Of a DNA stretch of 64,000 nucleotides, positions 50,851 to 61,970 are shown one piece after another. Made by a program: the position numbers and the translations under genes. The stretch's first letter is position 1, and every line of letters begins with the position of its first letter. The notes below the pieces were generated by a model. It made no database searches. It worked only from the letters and a program-made list of their open reading frames with translations, and was not told the DNA's origin. The DNA comes from Spizellomyces punctatus DAOM BR117 (Eukaryota; Chytridiomycota; Chytridiomycetes; Spizellomycetales; Spizellomycetaceae): positions 62,001-126,000 of the forward strand of contig NW_015971557.1 of assembly GCF_000182565.1 (NCBI RefSeq), given 5' to 3'.

Positions 50851-52504
50851 ATGGCGGAACCCATGGAAAGCGCGTTCGCAACGGACGTGCATGGACATTC
50901 AAAGTTGGGAGTTGACTTTGCGGCGGGCATTGTTGGGGGTACGTCGCTGCAAGCAAATCTCGCGAAACTTTGTGAAAGACAAGGTCAAATGTCTAATGTC
51001 TTGCTTTGCGCTGGTGCACTTTGTCTGTCTTGCAGGGTAAGTATCGCATTTTACGAGCGAAGGTCGGAGAAATAGAGGGAATGCTAAAAGAGTTTGATGC
51101 AGGTGTGCGGGAGTTTTGGCAGGGCATCCACTGGTATGCTTTCCGCAATGTCCAAGATTTGCGCTTTTATGTCTGCTCCACTGAAATGCTCACCGCGGAT
51201 AGTTGGTTTTTGTTTCGGGCGTCATTAGGATACAATAAAGTGAGTGTTACCGCGTTTGTGGGAGTATCTGTCGACAGGCGTGCGGTGATCCTTACAGTAT
51301 GGCCCATTGTTGCGTTTCAGAGTACGTTTGCAAAGTCAGGCAACGCAAGGTGCGAGATATAGAGGGACGATGCATTGCCTCACAAGCATAATTAGAGAAG
51401 AAAGGGTTCGTGATGCAAACAATGTCGTCCGAATCTCGGGCACCGCGTTCTAACGTAGATGAATAGGTATACGGTCTTTACAAAGGCATGGCGTCCCCGC
51501 TAGTTGGAGTGGCGGTAATAAATAGGTACACCCCAGCCACTTGGTGCAGATAGGCTCGTCTTTGTTGATCGTTTGCAGTCTTCTCTTTGGCGTGTACGGA
51601 TTTTTTCTCCGACACCTCGGACCGGGCGAAAACGCGGTTTGGAGTATATTTCTGGCTGGCTCAGCTTCGGGTGCTGTCAATGCCTTCTTCAGTTGTCCAA
51701 TGGAGCTAGGTACGAAAACCCGATGTGCTCGGGTCTTAGTAGTCATTTTTTATTCTAATTCTTGTCATCGAGTACAGTAAAGATCCGTCTTCAAAATCAG
51801 CGAAGTACTTCTACGCTCCAAGGGCAAATTCCTATATATAAGGGACCTTTGGATTGTATGCGGCAGGTAGGAAAGCGACATGTGAACCTCGGCAGAAGAA
51901 CAGAAGACTGATCGATCAGTGTCCCACAGATATATAGAACCAACGGGTTGAGAGGATTTTATCGTGGACTAGCGTGTACATTGTGGCGGGAAACACCGAG
52001 CTATGGAGGTATAGCAATAGCAATGTGTTTCTGCCCATCCTGAACTGATGAAGGCTGATTTTTTGTTTTGTTCCGACGGTAGCATATTTCGCATCATATG
52101 AGATACTGTGCCGAATGATGTTGCCTGAGGATGCACCAACAAATGAGCCATCGCCAAAGTTACTGTTCGCGGGAGGCCTTGCTGGTGTGGTCGCATGGCT
52201 GGTTACATACCCATTCGATGTGGTCAAAACCCGCTTGCAGTCCGGTATGTTTCATCACGCTGTTTGCGCGTCGCGAATGGCCTCTCACAATCCCTTTAAT
52301 CTGTCAGTCGAACAAGAGACAAAACCACTGTACAAAGGCACGTTTCACTGCATGCGAACCATTATCCGATCTGAAGGGTGGGGTGTGTTGTTTAGCGGAT
52401 GGGGAGCGACAGCTATTCGCGCGTTCCCAACCAACGCAGCAACATTTTATGCGGTATGCTGGGCAAAGAATATTTTAAACAATCTTGGATCGGACGACGG
52501 ATAG
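50851..52504 (+). CDS. Mitochondrial carrier, SLC25A29/45/47/48-like, with micro-exons
   Basis: Eleven exons (50851-50938, 51036, 51103-51133, 51229-51239, 51321-51405, 51467-51525, 51579-51709, 51778-51866, 51930-52008, 52083-52244, 52308-52504) give 310 residues, the usual carrier length. The three Px(D/E)xx(K/R) signatures are GHPLDTIKVRLQ, CPMELVKIRLQ and YPFDVVKTRLQ. The first exists only if a 1-nt exon (51036), a 31-nt exon and an 11-nt exon are joined. CPMEL, LWRETPSYGAYFASYE and RAFPTNAATF point to the SLC25A29/45/47/48 group, which carries basic amino acids or related metabolites across the inner mitochondrial membrane. The substrate is not fixed. The 63-nt intron 52245-52307 is open and in frame, so its removal is less certain. 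Confidence 0.85.
51036..51036 (+). other. Apparent single-nucleotide exon of the carrier gene
   Basis: G51036 lies between a strong acceptor (TTTGTCTGTCTTGCAG) and a strong donor (GTAAGTAT). Exon 1 ends in phase 1 and the next recognisable exon needs phase 2, so exactly one nucleotide must be supplied. Adding this G yields IVGGCAGVLAGHPLDTIK, the expected carrier sequence. Confidence 0.65.
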
Positions 52505-53012
52505 ATGTGATGGTGCAGTATTTGAAATATCACTGCATCATGTGGGGATCGGGCGTTGTAGATATCATCATTTGAAATAGACTAAACAGCGAACGCGTCG
52601 AAAAACCCCTCTTGACGGACTTTGTTAACCCTCATGATTGGTGAGCGCTGTCCTGGCCAGGTTCCATAACTGCATGCAAGAGCCGTACATTGACCAACAG
52701 ATGAAGAAGATTCAATTTTAATCAATGGTGTCGTCGTGACCCCTTTTTTTGGATATTGGATTCACCGTCAGGAATTAGTGACGCAGACTATCTATTGTGG
52801 TCTAGCTTATCATACTGAATTGCTAGCTAGATTCACATCATACGTCGGTTGACCAGCAACCATCCTAGTGCTATGAACAACTATTAGTATCTACATAAGA
52901 TCAAAGCCTCTCGAAGCCAAGCCTCTTGATCAAGAGAAAGAGCGTTCATTGCGTCCAGAATGGATCCTAATGAAATGGAAAAAGCATGAGGCTACCTGAA
53001 AACTCTAGGTAT
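52505..53012. other. Convergent intergenic region
   Basis: About 500 nt between the 3' ends of the carrier (+) and the Ser/Pro-rich gene (-). Nothing recognisable is seen. Confidence 0.45.
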
Positions 53013-53644
53013 TTAAGCGAAAGTGCAGCATACCAAACTATTTTTCTTCGCCCTTCTCTCGTTCGCAAACAGCTGTCTCATGGTAGTTTTACCATCTTTC
53101 AGCAACATTTGTCCACTCATGTTCTTAGCAATTGTTTCTTCGAGTCCAGGTGGTGGTTTCATTTTCGATATGGGCTGAATTGGAGGCAGGGGCGACGACT
53201 CTCGTGGAGTCGAAGAAGCCTTTCGGAACAGAGGGTGATGTTGAAGAGGGGGTAGGTGCACCGGTAACGATGTTAGAGGTCCTGTGGGTAGCGGTGGAAG
53301 ATGTAGTGGCAGTTGTTTATGGGACGTCACTGATGAACGCGATGTTGATGTGCGTACATTGGTTGTCGTCGGACGGGAAGATTGACGGGCGGGGATTGCT
53401 GATGGGTGGTTGAAGGTCATTGTATGCTGTTGAGGTGTGACCTGCGTTCGTTCCTGTGATGCAATCCGATGAGCAATCTAGTCCTTACTATACCCGACAC
53501 ACGGCCACATACCCGTCTACTTGGTTTCTCATCCTTCCTCTCCTTTTCCCATTCTCCTGGTAGGGGCGGCAGCCCACCTCCTACCGGTTGACTCTCAAAT
53601 CGTGCAACTAGCGACGCAATCCGACCGGGTTGAGTAACAGGCAT
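53013..53644 (-). CDS. Ser/Pro-rich protein of unknown function
   Basis: Two exons (53644-53513, 53453-53013) join in phase 0 for 190 residues. The start reads MPVTQPGRIASLVARFESQP, a short amphipathic helix, then Pro-rich GGGLPPLPGEW. The middle is Ser/Thr/Pro-rich and disordered (LPPLPTGPLTSLPVHLPPLQ). The end is polar-helical (KMKPPPGLEETIAKNMSGQM), finishing in KKNSLVCCTFA, where paired cysteines near the C-terminus could be lipidated. No family is recognised. Proline-rich stretches suggest SH3/WW or profilin contacts, which is inference. Confidence 0.5.
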
Positions 53645-54322
53645 TTGGCCTTCCTCAGAAAAAGGAGCGATGCTGCAGCGAGGACAAGAATAAGTGTTAA
53701 TTTATCTGGTGCTCCAGTCTCACATCCGTATTCCAGTTAATTCTTGGACATTAAATGCAATGTTATTTTTAGGTGACACCAACTATTTTTGAATACATCA
53801 GGGACTACTGGACAATGCAAACGTTGGCTGCAAGAGCTGGGAAATAGCCGTCAATACCCGCAAGCCACGGCAAGTTGCAAGGTTTTTTGGATTGCGGCTG
53901 GCGACTACATGGCGCACCGCAACATTGGAAGGCACCAAAAAGCTTAATCACCATGTAAACTACGTTGACGTTGGATGCTGCATGCCTGACCTAATAAATA
54001 CATAGAGCGCTTGTCTCTATCGGAAAACGAGGTGATCTGCCGAATATTCATAATCAAAGACAGATCAAGAAGGTCCTGAATGAGTGATTTGGAATACTCA
54101 TGAGTCTGTCAACCATGCGATCCTCTAGCGTTGGCCAAAGGTCAAAGTTAAACGCTGAAAGTCAACCAACATTACCAAATTGATTACCTAATGTTCCTCA
54201 CGTGAGGGCGATTCACACACAAACGCATCTTGGTGCTGGGCTCCCGCGTCTTGGTTGACGGGGATCCTTCAGCAACCCTTCATCACGTAGTTCGCGGCAA
54301 TCTCTTGGTATATCGTTGTACG
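53645..54322. other. Divergent intergenic region
   Basis: Probable promoters of the Ser/Pro-rich (-) and SLMAP-like (+) genes. No gene or clear motif seen. Confidence 0.45.
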
Positions 54323-56538
54323 ATGACTACCAAAAGCCGTCCAACAAGCGAGGTCTTTGGATCGGGCAGTCCAAATGGGAGTATTCGTCGGGAAGGTCCA
54401 GGAGACAGCGCAACATCAAAGCAGCGAGGTATGGCCTCCCGTCAGTGTACATGACACACGTTTTGGAAGAGTAATGAAGGTGTAGTTTACTCACTACGAT
54501 CCTTTCTCCTCTTAAGCGACAAAAAGGGCTTTGAAGACTTTTAACTACTCCAACACGGCCCTGGCAAACACACCAACGTGCGTGACTAGCGTCGCACTCT
54601 GTTTTCATTAAAGCTTGGTTGTTAACTTGGTTCCACTGATTTCAATGCAGCCTTCTTTTGGAGTCTCTGAACGACACGTTCACTGCCAAATCTCTCGACT
54701 TGTTTGAACCCATCAAGATTGGACGTAAAGTGAATCCCAAGAATGGACCAGAATCAACGAACGGCGTGTTTGATTCAAAAGTCCTCAGCAGGAATCACGC
54801 CGAAATATGGTTTTCGGACAATAAGGTGCGGTTGGGTACATTTCCACATGGTTTTTTATCAATTGGAAAATGGGACAACTGAGACTGGTCTTTTTGACAG
54901 GTGTGGATCAAAGATGTGAAGTCCAGCAATGGGACCTTTGTTGACGGAAAACGGTTGAGTGAAGAGGGCGTGGAAAGCGAACCTTTTGAGCTACACTCGG
55001 GTACCAAATTGGAGTTTGGTATTGACATCAATAATGAGGATGGGACTGGTATGAAGCTGTTGTTGCGCTGCTTCGAGGCACGAGCTAAGTCGATATCTTG
55101 TATCCAGTGATGTACAAGAAGGTTTCATGCAGGGTAACCATTCAACCGCCACCGCAATTGGGGACGCCGTCAACGCCCGCAGTGGAAACTGAGCCTGCTA
55201 AAATGTGAGGTCAAGAAACTTTTATTTTTGGCTCTTGGAGACGTATCTCACCGGCAGTATGAGTTTAGGACTGCCCCTAACGCTGCAAAGAAGCCAAAAG
55301 AGAAGGAGAACATTAATGTAATCCTTGAGGTACGCGTATTGTGATATGGAAACCCATTGTGTGAAAAAGCAAAGCTGAGCTATGTAACTATGATAGCGAG
55401 AGTTGAAGCAAGCCGACGAAGTGCATGCCGAGCTGGAGCAATTAAGGGAAAAGTTGGATGTTTTGGAGGCTCGCAAGTCGTCACCATTACCCTCACAAGC
55501 AGAACCGGTACCATCTACGGATCACTCTGCAGAGGTCTCAGCGGCCATCGCTGCCGCAACAGCAGATATGCTACGCCAGTTGGAAGAAGCTAGAGCGGAA
55601 GTGAAAACTTGGATGGATAAATACAATAACAATCTTCCTGGCTTGCAAGAACGTGATGCATTGCAAGAGAAAGCGATGCACTTGGCTGCTGAGGTTGAGC
55701 GACTCACCAAGGAAAGCCAGGTGATTCAGACATTACGAGAGGATGCGGAGCAGTGGAAGGAAAGAGCTACGAAAGCGGAGGCGGAAATTGTAGCGCTGAA
55801 AGAGGTATGTAGGCAGGAGCGCCTTCCCAATTCTTCGCTGTAGCCCAAATTCAACATTCGGATTTGATTACAGAGGGCCGCTGACGACTCAAAGACCTCG
55901 AAGCAGACGCAATCTTCCTCTCAACAGCTAAAAGCTCAGCTGGAAGCCGCTGAAATTCAGATCACCCAATTGAAGCAAGAGAAGAGTGAACTGACTGCCA
56001 ACACAGAACGCATCTCCACCGAACTACAAACCCTAAAGAAAGATCTAACGACAACACAAAACAGTGCTGACGCGCAACGGAAGGAATACAATGAATTGGC
56101 AAAGGCCGTTGATGAACTCCGTGAAGCGAATCGTCTATTGAGAGAAGCGCAGGGGTCGCCGGCTACTTCTCCCGGTACGTCACCGACTTCTTCACCCAGT
56201 AAAGATCACATTGGCGACCATCACCACGGGCGCAAATCAGGAAGTATTCGAAGGAGAGGCAAACAGGCAGCAGCAGCGGCCGCGGCCGCGGCCATCGCGG
56301 ATGAGGCAGAGAAAAAGGAGATTGCCCGCAATAGTTCACCAAAGAAGGAGCGTAGATCACGTTATCAGGTTTGTCCTTGTCATATTTTCCTGTGACCGTC
56401 ATATTCTTACATGCCATCTACTTTCAGATGATGGCGATTATCGCGTTCAGTCTGCTGTCCGTAGGGGGTCTCGCGTATTTGAATGGTTTCTTTGCACCAA
56501 ACTCACCGTTCCTTGCGGCCCTACGTGGGATGTGGTGA
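54323..56538 (+). CDS. SLMAP/Far9-Far10-like STRIPAK subunit: FHA, coiled coil, tail anchor
   Basis: Nine exons (54323-54428, 54517-54577, 54651-54825, 54901-55048, 55108-55204, 55269-55329, 55397-55804, 55874-56368, 56428-56538) give 553 residues. A Ser-rich head leads to an FHA domain: LFEPIKIGRKV, FDSKVLSRNHAEIWF, VWIKDVKSSNGTFVDGKRLS, KLEFGIDI. The phosphothreonine-binding Gly-Arg, Ser-Arg-Asn-His and Asn-Gly-Thr residues are present. About 250 residues of coiled coil follow, then an Ala/Lys region and a C-terminal membrane helix (MMAIIAFSLLSVGGLAYLNG). FHA plus coiled coil plus tail anchor is the layout of SLMAP, yeast Far9/Far10 and filamentous-fungal counterparts, which tether the STRIPAK phosphatase complex to ER/nuclear membranes. 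Confidence 0.88.
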
Positions 56539-56826
56539 TAGAAAAAATGTACCAACGTTCTTTTGTATATATTAATAATGGCCATGTGGCTCGAAGCTCG
56601 AAGCTTTGAAAAAATATACTCGTTGCATTTGATAGCAAATGCAGCGTCTGTCCACAGTTGCTTCAGAGTGATTGGATAATACTTGGAAAAATGAACTGCT
56701 TGAATTATACCAAAAACCTTTATCTTTTAATGTACGTAGAAAGAACTGAAAAAGAGAGCTATACATAAAGTGGGTGCCAGTGCAGATTTAAAATCCGCTA
56801 CCGATCGACCCAGAAAAGTCATGCGG

Positions 56827-57624
56827 TCACATGCATCGAGCATGCTGCGCACCAACGGACGGGATACCAGCCACCTCACATAACCTATCAACCTCCTCAA
56901 CTAGACTTTGGACCCTTTTCACCAACACCTTTTTGCGTGTTCGGATGATTTCAACAGCCTGGTCCATGACCTTTATAACATCGGGATCTATTTCTACTGT
57001 TTCGTCCAAAGACACATCTGATGAAATGTAGGATGGTAGGATAATATCCTGTGGACTGACGGCGTCGAGCTTTTCAAGGAGACGTACAAGCTGGTCGTCT
57101 ATTTCGTGGAGGCGGCGGTCGACGGTGGATGTATTCATAAGAGGTATTAGCGGGGACATTGAGATGGAGGTTGTGGAGGAAGTTGGAGATGGGAGAGATG
57201 TCAAACTGGTAGTAGCAGACAAGGGGCTGTCTGGAGCGCTTGATTTTGGCGTCCGAGTGGCGACTCGCAACTTCTTTTCTACGCTGGTTTTTTGTCCCCG
57301 CTTTTTGGTTTGTCTAGATTCTGTAACTTGGAATGCACCTGTGGCTAACGCAGCCTCTGCCGCGGGAGCCACACCGTCCAATGCTTCACAAACTGTCTGA
57401 ATCTGGGGTTCTATGATATCTACGCATTCTGCTTCAATACCCCTCAAAACATCCAACACCCTCCGTTTCCGTGCTCTCAGCTCTCTCCTAGATGCTGTTG
57501 AATTGTGATCTCTGATCAGGTATCTGGTGACGTAGGTGACTGCTACACCTGTTGCCACAGTGCAAGCTACTCCAACAGCAATTTTAAGGGAGAGATGAAG
57601 AAGCGGATGGTCGAACGCGATCAT
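56827..57624 (-). CDS. Membrane-anchored BAG-domain protein, Snl1-like
   Basis: Single exon, 265 residues from ATG 57624 (MIAFDHPLLHLSL). An N-terminal transmembrane helix (IAVGVACTVATGVAVTYVTRYLI) is followed by a basic segment (RRELRARKRRVLDVL), a Ser/Thr/Pro linker and a C-terminal BAG-like domain: DRRLHEIDDQLVRLLEKLDA ... RTRKKVLVKRVQSLVEEVDR. BAG domains bind the Hsp70 ATPase and speed nucleotide exchange; the RKxLVxxVQ helix is the usual contact. N-terminal anchor plus BAG matches yeast Snl1 at the ER/nuclear envelope. The open frame continues upstream without an ATG. Confidence 0.65.
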   Translation of the reverse strand: MIAFDHPLLHLSLKIAVGVACTVATGVAVTYVTRYLIRDHNSTASRRELRARKRRVLDVLRGIEAECVDIIEPQIQTVCEALDGVAPAAEAALATGAFQVTESRQTKKRGQKTSVEKKLRVATRTPKSSAPDSPLSATTSLTSLPSPTSSTTSISMSPLIPLMNTSTVDRRLHEIDDQLVRLLEKLDAVSPQDIILPSYISSDVSLDETVEIDPDVIKVMDQAVEIIRTRKKVLVKRVQSLVEEVDRLCEVAGIPSVGAQHARCM

Positions 57625-58043
57625 TTGGGATGATAATGATGCGCAGAGGTGATTGAGAGGTCCGAGTGACTTTACCGTAGTAGGGGCTGTGGCATGAGAC
57701 GGGTACTGTACGCCGACAATCGAGCGGTGAGTCGGGAAAGCGACGAAGACCGCAGCGAAAGTGTCCAAAGATTCCCCGTCTCGACGGAAATCTCGGTCGT
57801 CTCAAAGGCGGAACCCGGCGATGCCCGCTATCAAGTTCTTTTGTTGAACAAGTTGAACTTTTTTGGAGTTTTGCTCATGTAAGCACAAGCCACACCTGAC
57901 TCAGCCTGGATCGGTGTTGTTGAGTGTGCTTTTAGCAGCCATTTGTGCCATCTTGACTTGACTTGTCTTGGGTCCGTAGCCCGTCTCTACTACTGCTTGT
58001 GCCTTCTGTCCGTTCTGGATATTTGTGTAGGAGTTTGATAGCC
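57625..58043. promoter_or_regulatory. Divergent promoter region of BAG and HIBADH genes
   Basis: About 420 nt between the start codons of two divergent genes must hold both promoters. No specific element is obvious. Confidence 0.4.
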
Positions 58044-59179
58044 ATGTTTCCTATCGGCTACATTCGCGTTCCCCGCTCCACATGGTCGGTTGGGAGGCGG
58101 TTTTACTCGTCGGGTGAGGTGTTCGTGTTGTAAACTTTGTAACAAACCCGGTCGACTGACATTTATTAATGCTTATAGAGATTAAAAAGGTGGATACAAA
58201 GCCTGCATACTTGCCAATATCATAATGCCTAATGTTTCACTGTTGCCTTCTCCAGACCATTGGCTTTATCGGATTGGGTCAGATGGGCTATCCAATGGCA
58301 CAGAATCTCCATGAAGCGACAAAGAACACTCACAAATTCATCATCTACGACAATAATGCGCGCGCTACGACAAACTTTACCAGCTCCAATTCTGGCACAA
58401 AAGCAGCGTCAACCCCGCGGGATGTTGCTGCAGAATCTGATATTCTTTTCACCATGCTCCCAGCCTCAGCGCACGTTCGCGCCGTTTATGAAGGATCTGA
58501 CGGTGTTCTAGAAGGGGTTACTCCTGGTACTATATGCGTCGACTGCAGTACGATCGATGTGCGGACCGCGCGGGACGTCGCCAAGAACGTGGAAGCCAAG
58601 CAGGCCGTCATGTTGGATGCACCTGTGTCAGGCGGCACACCTGCAGCTCAAAATGGAACACTGACGTTCATGGTTGGAGCGCCTCAAAGCCAGTTCGAAG
58701 GTGTCAAAGAGTTCTTGCAGAAGATGGGCAAGAATGTCTTTTATTGTGGCGAAAACGGGACTGGGCAAGCCGCCAAAATCTGCAATAATATGATGCTCGG
58801 TATCTGCATGGTGGGGGCATCTGAGACGTTTAATTTGGGACTTCGCCTTGGCCTTGAACCTGAACTGCTGAACAAGATATTGAACACGAGTTCTGGCCGA
58901 TCGTGGAGTACAGATACGTACCACCTGGTCCCAGGGTTGAATCCAAACGTGCCTGCAAGTAAAGATTACGAGGGGGGATTTGGAGTTTCTCTAATGGCAA
59001 AAGATTTGGGACTGGCTGTGTCAGCCGCCACCGAAGTAAAGAGCTCTGTTATGTTGGGTTCCGCCGCGGAGCAACTCTACAAGATTATTGCTGGAACAGA
59101 AGGGTATGAAAAGAAGGACTTTTCCGTCGTTTTCCGGTGGTTAGGTGGCGAAAAGATTGGAAAGGGAAAAGGAAAGTGA
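58044..59179 (+). CDS. 3-hydroxyisobutyrate dehydrogenase, mitochondrial
   Basis: Two exons (58044-58118, 58256-59179) give 332 residues. Exon 1 encodes MFPIGYIRVPRSTWSVGRRF, Arg-rich and without acids, a typical mitochondrial presequence. The enzyme part begins TIGFIGLGQMGYPMAQNL, the GxGxxG NAD fold. Family signatures follow: LDAPVSGGTPAAQNGTLTFM, GTGQAAKICNNMML with the catalytic Lys, and GGFGVSLMAKDLGLA. It oxidises 3-hydroxyisobutyrate to methylmalonate semialdehyde in valine breakdown. The exon 1 donor (GTGTTC) is weak but is the one that keeps frame. ATG 58232 could start a form lacking the presequence. Confidence 0.9.
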
Positions 59180-59583
59180 TAAGGGATGCCTAGGAGAATG
59201 GATACATGGTTTACGGTTGCTCTAGAATCTGCGTATAGGATCTTTGGTGATCTCCCATAGAAAACTACAATTTTGGGTATTACGCTGCTCGTGCACTCTT
59301 ATTTGCAACCTTTCTCTGGCGATGGCGATTGTCATACACCTGCATTTCGTACTTTTACGTATGATGCACTCTCCTGAATACTTCAAGACTGTCAAATTGC
59401 CGAGCATATCGCAATTACTAGGATCGTCATAGCTGAGCAAATGCAAATGTACGGGGGGCTGTGTAGTTGATTTTACCCTTTTCGTGACTGTGCATGACAG
59501 TTATGGTCAAGCTACCAGTGAGACTCTCGAGTCTGAACACCGAACGAGATCACCAAATCGAACACGACAGAATCCAGCACACA

Positions 59584-60412
59584 ATGTCACAGCAACAGCA
59601 ACAGATTGATCCCATGCAAATCCCGCTGCCTCAATTGAAGGCTATGCACAATACCATTGGCGAGGTACTTTCCACGTCCAAAACCGTTCTTGATCCTCGC
59701 GGCTGATCATAAGCGACATCCTCCTGCACGTGTAGGAAATTGAGACGTTCACAAACTCTTTTGCGCAACTCAAACAAGTCCATGCCAAGTATAATGACTG
59801 TATGGAGAGTCTTGGATATATGACGCCAAAGAGTGAAGGTATGGAAGTGTAATTCCGAACGCAAGATCGTTTCGAAAGATTCACCACATTGTGTCTCTCG
59901 ATCAGGCAAAACGCTCCTCGTCCCGCTCACAAGTTCAATATCCTTCAACCTTTATGCTTTGATCGTTTTTTATTTCTTTTAGCAATATCATGTGTCCTTA
60001 ACTCCTTCCACACTTGTATGTACCAGGAGAGCTCGCAGACTTGGAAAACGTGATACTGGATGTTGGAACCGGGTATTACATCGAAAAGGTACGTGAACTC
60101 TCAACGATGAATTCATGTTTGTGTATCTAATTATCGAAATTTGGTTAGCCAATCCCCGAAGCAAAGGATTATTACAAACGAAAGATCGAATATGTCAAGA
60201 GTAACCTTGATAAATTGCAGGAAACCATTAATGATCGCCGAAAGCGGTATGGAGGTATGTTTTCGAACCGTTTCGATCGTCAACTAGAGTTGAGGCGTCT
60301 GGATGTGCCTTCTCACGCAATTGTTTCCTTTGCAGATTTGACAGATTTGATCAATTTGAGGGTAGCTTTGCTACAGAAGGAACAAGGGCAGGCTGGGAAG
60401 GCTCAGGCTTAG
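59584..60412 (+). CDS. PFDN5: Prefoldin subunit 5 (GIM5/PFDN5)
   Basis: Six exons (59584-59664, 59736-59838, 59906-59937, 60014-60088, 60149-60254, 60336-60412) give 157 residues, the usual length. The alpha-class prefoldin layout is clear: an N-terminal coiled-coil helix (LPQLKAMHNTIGEEIETFTN), hairpins TLLVPLTSSLYVPGEL and VILDVGTGYYIEK, then a C-terminal helix (RKIEYVKSNLDKLQETINDR). Prefoldin hands unfolded actin and tubulin to the TRiC/CCT chaperonin. MSQQQQQ at 59584 is preferred over the in-frame ATG at 59494 because it leaves the short N-terminus typical of the family. Intron 3 has AT-AC ends. Confidence 0.92.
59938..60013 (+). other. U12-type AT-AC intron in the prefoldin gene
   Basis: This 76-nt intron starts ATATCCTTC (minor-spliceosome donor consensus ATATCCTTT), has a branch-like GTCCTTAAC 11 nt before its end, and ends in AC. 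It restores LVPLTSSLYVPG. The only competing GT-AG pair (donor at 59933, acceptor TTTTAG at 59991) destroys the frame. Confidence 0.85.
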
Positions 60413-60736
60413 TAACGTAAACTGTATAATATATATCCTAGAAGCAATTTGAGCGGACAAGATATACCGAGGTTTGACCAATATGCTCAAGGTCGGGAAG
60501 GAAGTCCAGCCATTGAGAAAAGATGTCGTGGAGTGTGGGTTGGCTGGAGTACATCGTAACAAGATCTCTACTCGAGTTGCTCACTTCTCATCCAGGCGAC
60601 CGAAATGAGTTTATTGCAAGGTACAGATTCGTATGATTATTGATAAGGAAATCAAAGTACTCGAAGAGCACTAAAGGCATTAAACTAAAGTATAATACAG
60701 GAATTACTGAAATAACGTGAAAGTGAACATGATGTC

Positions 60737-61396
60737 CTACCCCTCTTGTCGGGGTACGACTTTGACGGATAACATCAGCCCGTCTCCATCAGGAGATATC
60801 AGGACGTCTGATGGCCCTGTTTCATAGTAGGAATGCCGTCTGCTAGCGGGTGAATCCAAAAGGATGACATGTAGTTCCGGTTCGGAAGGCGCTGATTCGC
60901 CAAGACCGTAACGAGGGTGTACCGCAACATTTCCCGCTCCCAGGATTTGGAAGCGAACATTCTTGGGAGCCCTGGCATTCCATTCAACCAGTATCCGATT
61001 GACCTCCGACTGCAATGACATCAAGGGCTTAGTAATCATTGGACCGCTTCCTCAAGACCCATGTCCGCCACTCACCTCAACAGTATCCAAAAGATCAGCA
61101 AACCATGCTCGCGCAAGTATAGGTTGCAGTGCCCATAGAGCCACCGTCAGCGCTACACAAATCCCACCCGCCCAATACGCATTTTCTTTGATTGCTAACC
61201 ACAAGCTCAGCGCGCATACAATGGCACCGAACGTCGCCAACAAAAGACAAAATCCGACGTATTTACTACGTCGACGATCATGCGCTGATCGAAGGAGAGC
61301 ATTTAGAGCGGCAACATGGGAGCGGTAGAGAGGGGAAGGAAGGGTATCTTCAAGAGCAGACGGTAGGTCAAACGAGAATGTTGGCGGCGTGGTCAA
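60737..61396 (-). CDS. Two-TM membrane protein, possibly Spo7-like; 5' end unresolved
   Basis: Two exons are clear (about 61396-61076 and 61009-60737). The frame stays open upstream of 61396 without an ATG, so a first exon is missing. A candidate short N-terminus with ATG near 61489 has no convincing splice. The protein reads PSPLYRSHVAALNALLRSAH, two membrane helices (YVGFCLLLATFGAIVCALSL and AYWAGGICVALTVALWALQP), then ESEVNRILVEWNARAPKNVR and a beta-rich tail (VRFQILG, LHVILLDS, DGLMLSVKVVP). A YR-helix, two TMs and a (V/L)NxxLxxxN-type segment recall Spo7/CNEP1R1, the regulatory subunit of the Nem1 lipin phosphatase. The similarity is weak. Confidence 0.45.
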
Positions 61397-61970
61397 TGTG
61401 GCAGGAGTGTTTGGATATATGACAGTCGCGGCACCATCACCGGTGATTATTCGTTGTGGGGCTCGACGGGGAGGTCTTCTTGGCTGTTGTCATTGGCGTG
61501 GACAAGAAATGACCCTGTGATCTCAGTAGTTGGACATATCGTCGAAATTGCACTCATTTTGAACGCACCTGCTCGCTCCCCAAAAGCGGTGAGAACTCCA
61601 ACCTGTCGCTTGCCTCATCCTCACCCACACCGAAATGCTCCAAAAATCTTTGCCAGCTTTTTGGGCGTTCGCGCTGTGGCATGTTGGGATGAGGGCCAGC
61701 GGGTGGTGGCGGAAGGTCAACCATCACTTATCCAGAATTCTCCAGCCCACCAGAGCCAGTGGTCACGTGATTTATTATTCACAGCTTGTGACGGTCTTGC
61801 AGGTAGTTTCTCGTACGGCGACATTACCCCACAAATGACTCATGCTGGCTTAGCCAATTGAAACGCTGCTGATTCCCCCAACCGATCTTTTGCCCTCAGG
61901 CACTCAAAAGGCCCTTCGACAATGCTTCATATCTCTTGACGAGGAGCAAAGGATACCTTTCACGGAAGCC

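Noticed and set aside
59933-59990. GT-AG alternative for prefoldin intron 3
   Set aside because: GTTCAA...TTTTAG gives a frame that stops before the conserved C-terminus, while the AT-AC choice restores LTSSLYVPGEL.
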